A DNA stretch of 64,000 bases from Schlegelella aquatica (GTDB taxonomy: Bacteria > Pseudomonadota > Gammaproteobacteria > Burkholderiales > Burkholderiaceae_C): positions 1,178,001-1,242,000 of the forward strand of contig NZ_CP110257.1 in the NCBI RefSeq assembly GCF_026013905.1, given 5' to 3'. Below, piece after piece: positions 61,382 through 64,000 of this stretch; position 1 is the first letter of the stretch, and every line of letters begins with the position of its first letter. Position numbers and translations under genes: made by a program. The notes under the pieces are model-generated. The model was not told where the DNA came from. It searched no databases and was given only the letters and a program-made list of their open reading frames with translations.

Positions 61382-64000
61382 TTATTTCGCCTCACCCGTC
61401 CCGAGCCCCACCGCCGCCGGCACGGGGCGACGTCCGCGCAGCTTGCGCTTGATCCACGTCGAGAAGTCGTCCAGATAGCAGTAGATGACCGGCACCACGA
61501 CCAGGGTCAGCAGCGAGGAGGTGACGACGCCGCCGATCACCGCCTGCCCCATCGGCGAGCGCTGCTCGGCGCCCTCGGACAGCGCGAAGGCCAGCGGCAC
61601 CATGCCGAACACCATTGCCAAGGTGGTCATCAGGATCGGCCGCAAGCGCACGCGGGCCGCCAGCAGCAGCGCGGCCTCGCGGTCGAGTTTCTGGCCGGCC
61701 AAGCCCTCGCCGCTGGCGCCTTCGCGCGCCCGGTTGGCGAAATCCACCAGCAAGATGGCGTTCTTCGTGACCAGGCCCATCAGCATGATGACGCCGATGA
61801 TCGAGAACATGTTGAGCGTCGAGCCGAACATCAGCAGGATGAGCACGACGCCGATGAGCGTCAGCGGCAGAGACGACATCAACGCGATGGGCTGCAGGAA
61901 GCTCTTGAACTGCGACGCTAGGATCATGTAGATGAAGATCACTGCGAGCGCGAGCGCGGAGAGCGCATAGCCGAAGGACTCCTGCATGTCCTTGGTGGAG
62001 CCGCCGAACTTGGCCCGATAGCCGGGCGAGAAGGCAGTGGTGTCGAGCACCTGCCGGATATCGGCGGAGACTTCGCCCAGCGAGCGGCCCGAGACGTTGG
62101 CCGTGATCTCGACCTCGCGAGCCAGGTCGCGGCGGTTGATCTGGTTGGGACCGAACGAGGGCTTCACGTCGGCGACCTGCGCGAGCCGCACGATCTTCGG
62201 CGTGCCGTCCGGGCCGATCACCGTCAGCCCCAGTTTCTCCAGGTCGGGCAGCGTGGCTCGGGCATCGGGGGCGAGCCGCACCTTGACGTCGTAGCTCTGG
62301 TCATCCGGGGCGCGCCAGTTGCCGACCGTTTGGCCCGCGATGAGGCCGCGCAGGGCCTGGGTGACGCTACCCACGCTGAGGCCCAGATCGGAGGCCGCTT
62401 CGCGGTGCACGACGACGTCCACCGTGGGCTTGTTCGGCTTCATGCTGGTGTCCAGGTCCACCAGGCCGGGGATTTGCCGCAGTCGCTCGGTGATCTGGCT
62501 CGTCAGCCGTTGCAACTCCTGCAGGTCCGCGCCTTGGATCGATACCGAGATCGGCTTGGTCCCGCCCACCGGGTCGAGCAGGCCGACATGGGTCACGGTG
62601 ATGCCCGGCACCCGGGCCAGTCGCTCGCGCAGCAGGGCCGACATTTGGTCGACATTGCGCTGGCGCTCCTTGCGATCCACGAGCCGCACGTAGACGGTGG
62701 CGTAGTTCCTGCCTTGCGCCTGTCCGGTGTTGATCGTGGTCAGCGTGTACTTGACCTCGGGAAACTCGCGCAAGATGGCATCCACCTGGCGCGCCTTGGC
62801 CTCCGTCACCTCGATGGAGGAGCCGGTGGGCGTGTAGAAGCTGATGGACGTTTCGGAGAAGTCTGCCTTGGGCACGAACTCGGTGCCCATCACCGGTACG
62901 AGCGCGAAGCTCACCACCAGGCTCGCCGCCGCGATGCCGAGCGTGGCCCGTTTGTGCTTGAGCGACCACGCGAGGATGGCTTGGTAGACGTCGCCCAACC
63001 AGTGCGTGAAGCGATCGACCGCGGCGGTGAACCGCCCGATGGTGCGGTCGTACCACGACCGCCGCTCGGCAGGCCGACCCTCGGCATGAATGGCCGGGTC
63101 GTGCCACACGCTGGAGAGCATCGGGTCCAGCGTGAAGCTCACGAACATCGAGATCAGCACCGCTGCGACGATCGTGATGCCGAACTGGTGGAAGAACCGC
63201 CCGATGATGCCGCCCATGAAGCCGATGGGCAGAAACACCGCGACGATGGACAGCGTCGTGGCCAGCACCGCCAGGCCGATCTCGTGCGTACCGTCCAGCG
63301 CGGCTCGGTGGGCGTCCTTGCCCATCTGCACGTGGCGCACGATGTTCTCTCGCACGACGATCGCGTCGTCGATCAGCAAGCCCACGCACAGGCTGAGCGC
63401 CATCAGCGTGATCATGTTGATCGAAAAGCCGAACCAGTACATGAAGAGGAACGTGCCGATCAGCGCGATTGGCAACGTCAGGCCGGTGATGACTGTGGAG
63501 CGCCAGGAGTTGAGGAACAGGAAGACGATCACCACCGTGAGGACCGCGCCTTCGATCAGCGTCTGGCGCACGTTGCTCACGGCCACCCGGATCGGACGCG
63601 AGTTGTCGCGCACCACGTCCACTGCGACGCCGGAGGGCAGTTCGGTGCGCAATTCGTCCACCACCCGGTTCAGCCCGTCCACCACGTCGATGGTGTTCTC
63701 GCCTTGGGCCTTTTGTACGTCCAGCGCGAGGGTGCGCGTGCCGTTGTAGAGGGCGAGGCTTTCCACTTCCTGCGGGCCGTCGACCACGTCGGCGATCTGA
63801 CCCAGCTTCACGGGGGCGGTGCTGCCCGCCGGGCCGCGTCGCGCGACGATGATGTCGCGGAACTCCTCCGGCCGCTGGATGCGCCCGGTGATCTGGACGA
63901 TGCGCTCGTTCTCGCTCGATCGCAGCGCGCCGGCCGGCAGATCCTGGTTGTCGGCGCGCACGGCTTGCATGACCTGATCGACGCCCAGGCCGTAGGCCTC
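61382..64000 (-). CDS. RND-superfamily efflux pump inner-membrane protein (HAE1/AcrB-like), N-terminal part missing
   Basis: The C-terminal 872 residues of a roughly 1,050-residue RND transporter; the gene enters from beyond base 64000. Twelve-helix architecture is expected, and visible parts are LTLPIALIGTFLFMYWFG, LSLCVGLLIDDAIVVREN with the paired proton-relay Asp residues in helix 4, the porter domains, and SIIGVIMLMGLVTKNAILLV with the conserved Lys of helix 10. It would export drugs or other amphiphiles by the proton motive force with a periplasmic adaptor, presumably encoded upstream outside the window. It is followed by pcm, and a TolC-family gene lies 1.1 kb further on. The overall type (HAE1 rather than HME metal pump) is favoured by the LIDDAIVVREN motif. 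Confidence 0.94.
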   Translation of the reverse strand, partial: EAYGLGVDQVMQAVRADNQDLPAGALRSSENERIVQITGRIQRPEEFRDIIVARRGPAGSTAPVKLGQIADVVDGPQEVESLALYNGTRTLALDVQKAQGENTIDVVDGLNRVVDELRTELPSGVAVDVVRDNSRPIRVAVSNVRQTLIEGAVLTVVIVFLFLNSWRSTVITGLTLPIALIGTFLFMYWFGFSINMITLMALSLCVGLLIDDAIVVRENIVRHVQMGKDAHRAALDGTHEIGLAVLATTLSIVAVFLPIGFMGGIIGRFFHQFGITIVAAVLISMFVSFTLDPMLSSVWHDPAIHAEGRPAERRSWYDRTIGRFTAAVDRFTHWLGDVYQAILAWSLKHKRATLGIAAASLVVSFALVPVMGTEFVPKADFSETSISFYTPTGSSIEVTEAKARQVDAILREFPEVKYTLTTINTGQAQGRNYATVYVRLVDRKERQRNVDQMSALLRERLARVPGITVTHVGLLDPVGGTKPISVSIQGADLQELQRLTSQITERLRQIPGLVDLDTSMKPNKPTVDVVVHREAASDLGLSVGSVTQALRGLIAGQTVGNWRAPDDQSYDVKVRLAPDARATLPDLEKLGLTVIGPDGTPKIVRLAQVADVKPSFGPNQINRRDLAREVEITANVSGRSLGEVSADIRQVLDTTAFSPGYRAKFGGSTKDMQESFGYALSALALAVIFIYMILASQFKSFLQPIALMSSLPLTLIGVVLILLMFGSTLNMFSIIGVIMLMGLVTKNAILLVDFANRAREGASGEGLAGQKLDREAALLLAARVRLRPILMTTLAMVFGMVPLAFALSEGAEQRSPMGQAVIGGVVTSSLLTLVVVPVIYCYLDDFSTWIKRKLRGRRPVPAAVGLGTGEAK

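Overview
This window is chromosomal DNA of a high-GC betaproteobacterium, most likely order Burkholderiales (Comamonadaceae/Rubrivivax-Leptothrix-like). The evidence is the gene orders leuC-leuD-leuB-asd-fimV-truA-trpF-trpB-trpA-accD-folC-SPOR-cvpA-purF-metZ-gltX and mdh/gntR/sdhCDABE/gltA, an acnD/prpF-type methylcitrate pathway, an orphan Bug-type solute receptor, and strong G/C at third codon positions. No rRNA, CRISPR array, prophage or insertion sequence was seen. Nearly all the DNA is coding.

Layout. (a) 1-2142: distal end of what looks like a nitrate-respiration operon (parvulin PPIase fragment, two small unknown proteins, NarK transporter). (b) 2273-8778: an accessory catabolic cassette with an IclR regulator divergent from a Bug periplasmic receptor and a self-sufficient CYP116B-type P450 fused to its reductase, convergent with acetoacetyl-CoA synthetase. 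(c) 9088-10058: a lipoprotein and a small ArsC/Spx-like protein. (d) 10142-24874, minus strand: acnA, acnB, an unknown secreted protein, the methylcitrate genes prpF-acnD-prpC-prpB headed by a CitE-like lyase, and mdh. (e) 25053-30946, plus strand: a HutC-type GntR regulator, sdhCDAB, sdhE and gltA, ending in tandem terminators. (f) 31191-51159: the long biosynthetic array from a LysR gene and leuCDB through gltX. (g) 51267-51582: tRNA-Ala(GGC), tRNA-Glu(TTC) and tRNA-Asp(GTC). (h) 51793-55609, minus strand: a small basic protein, a carboxymuconolactone-decarboxylase-family protein, an EamA transporter, Ogt, and an Ada-AlkA fusion. (i) 55754-64000: phosphomannomutase, KDO transferase, then on the minus strand a TolC-family protein, rhodanese, isoaspartyl methyltransferase and a truncated RND pump.

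How the genes work together. Regions d and e hold five of the eight TCA-cycle steps (citrate synthase, two aconitases, succinate dehydrogenase, malate dehydrogenase) beside propionate oxidation, which feeds succinate and pyruvate into the same cycle. An 18-base palindrome between mdh and gntR recurs, with its central dyad intact, inside the apparent acnB promoter, which points to a local TCA regulon run by the neighbouring GntR protein. The DNA-repair pair in region h divides the classical Ada protein into a sensor/glycosylase fusion and a separate methyltransferase. I did not find a clearly unprecedented multi-gene system. The best leads are the GntR palindrome regulon, the IclR/Bug/P450 cassette with two helically phased operators, the lyase gene translationally coupled to prpB, and several small unknown proteins.
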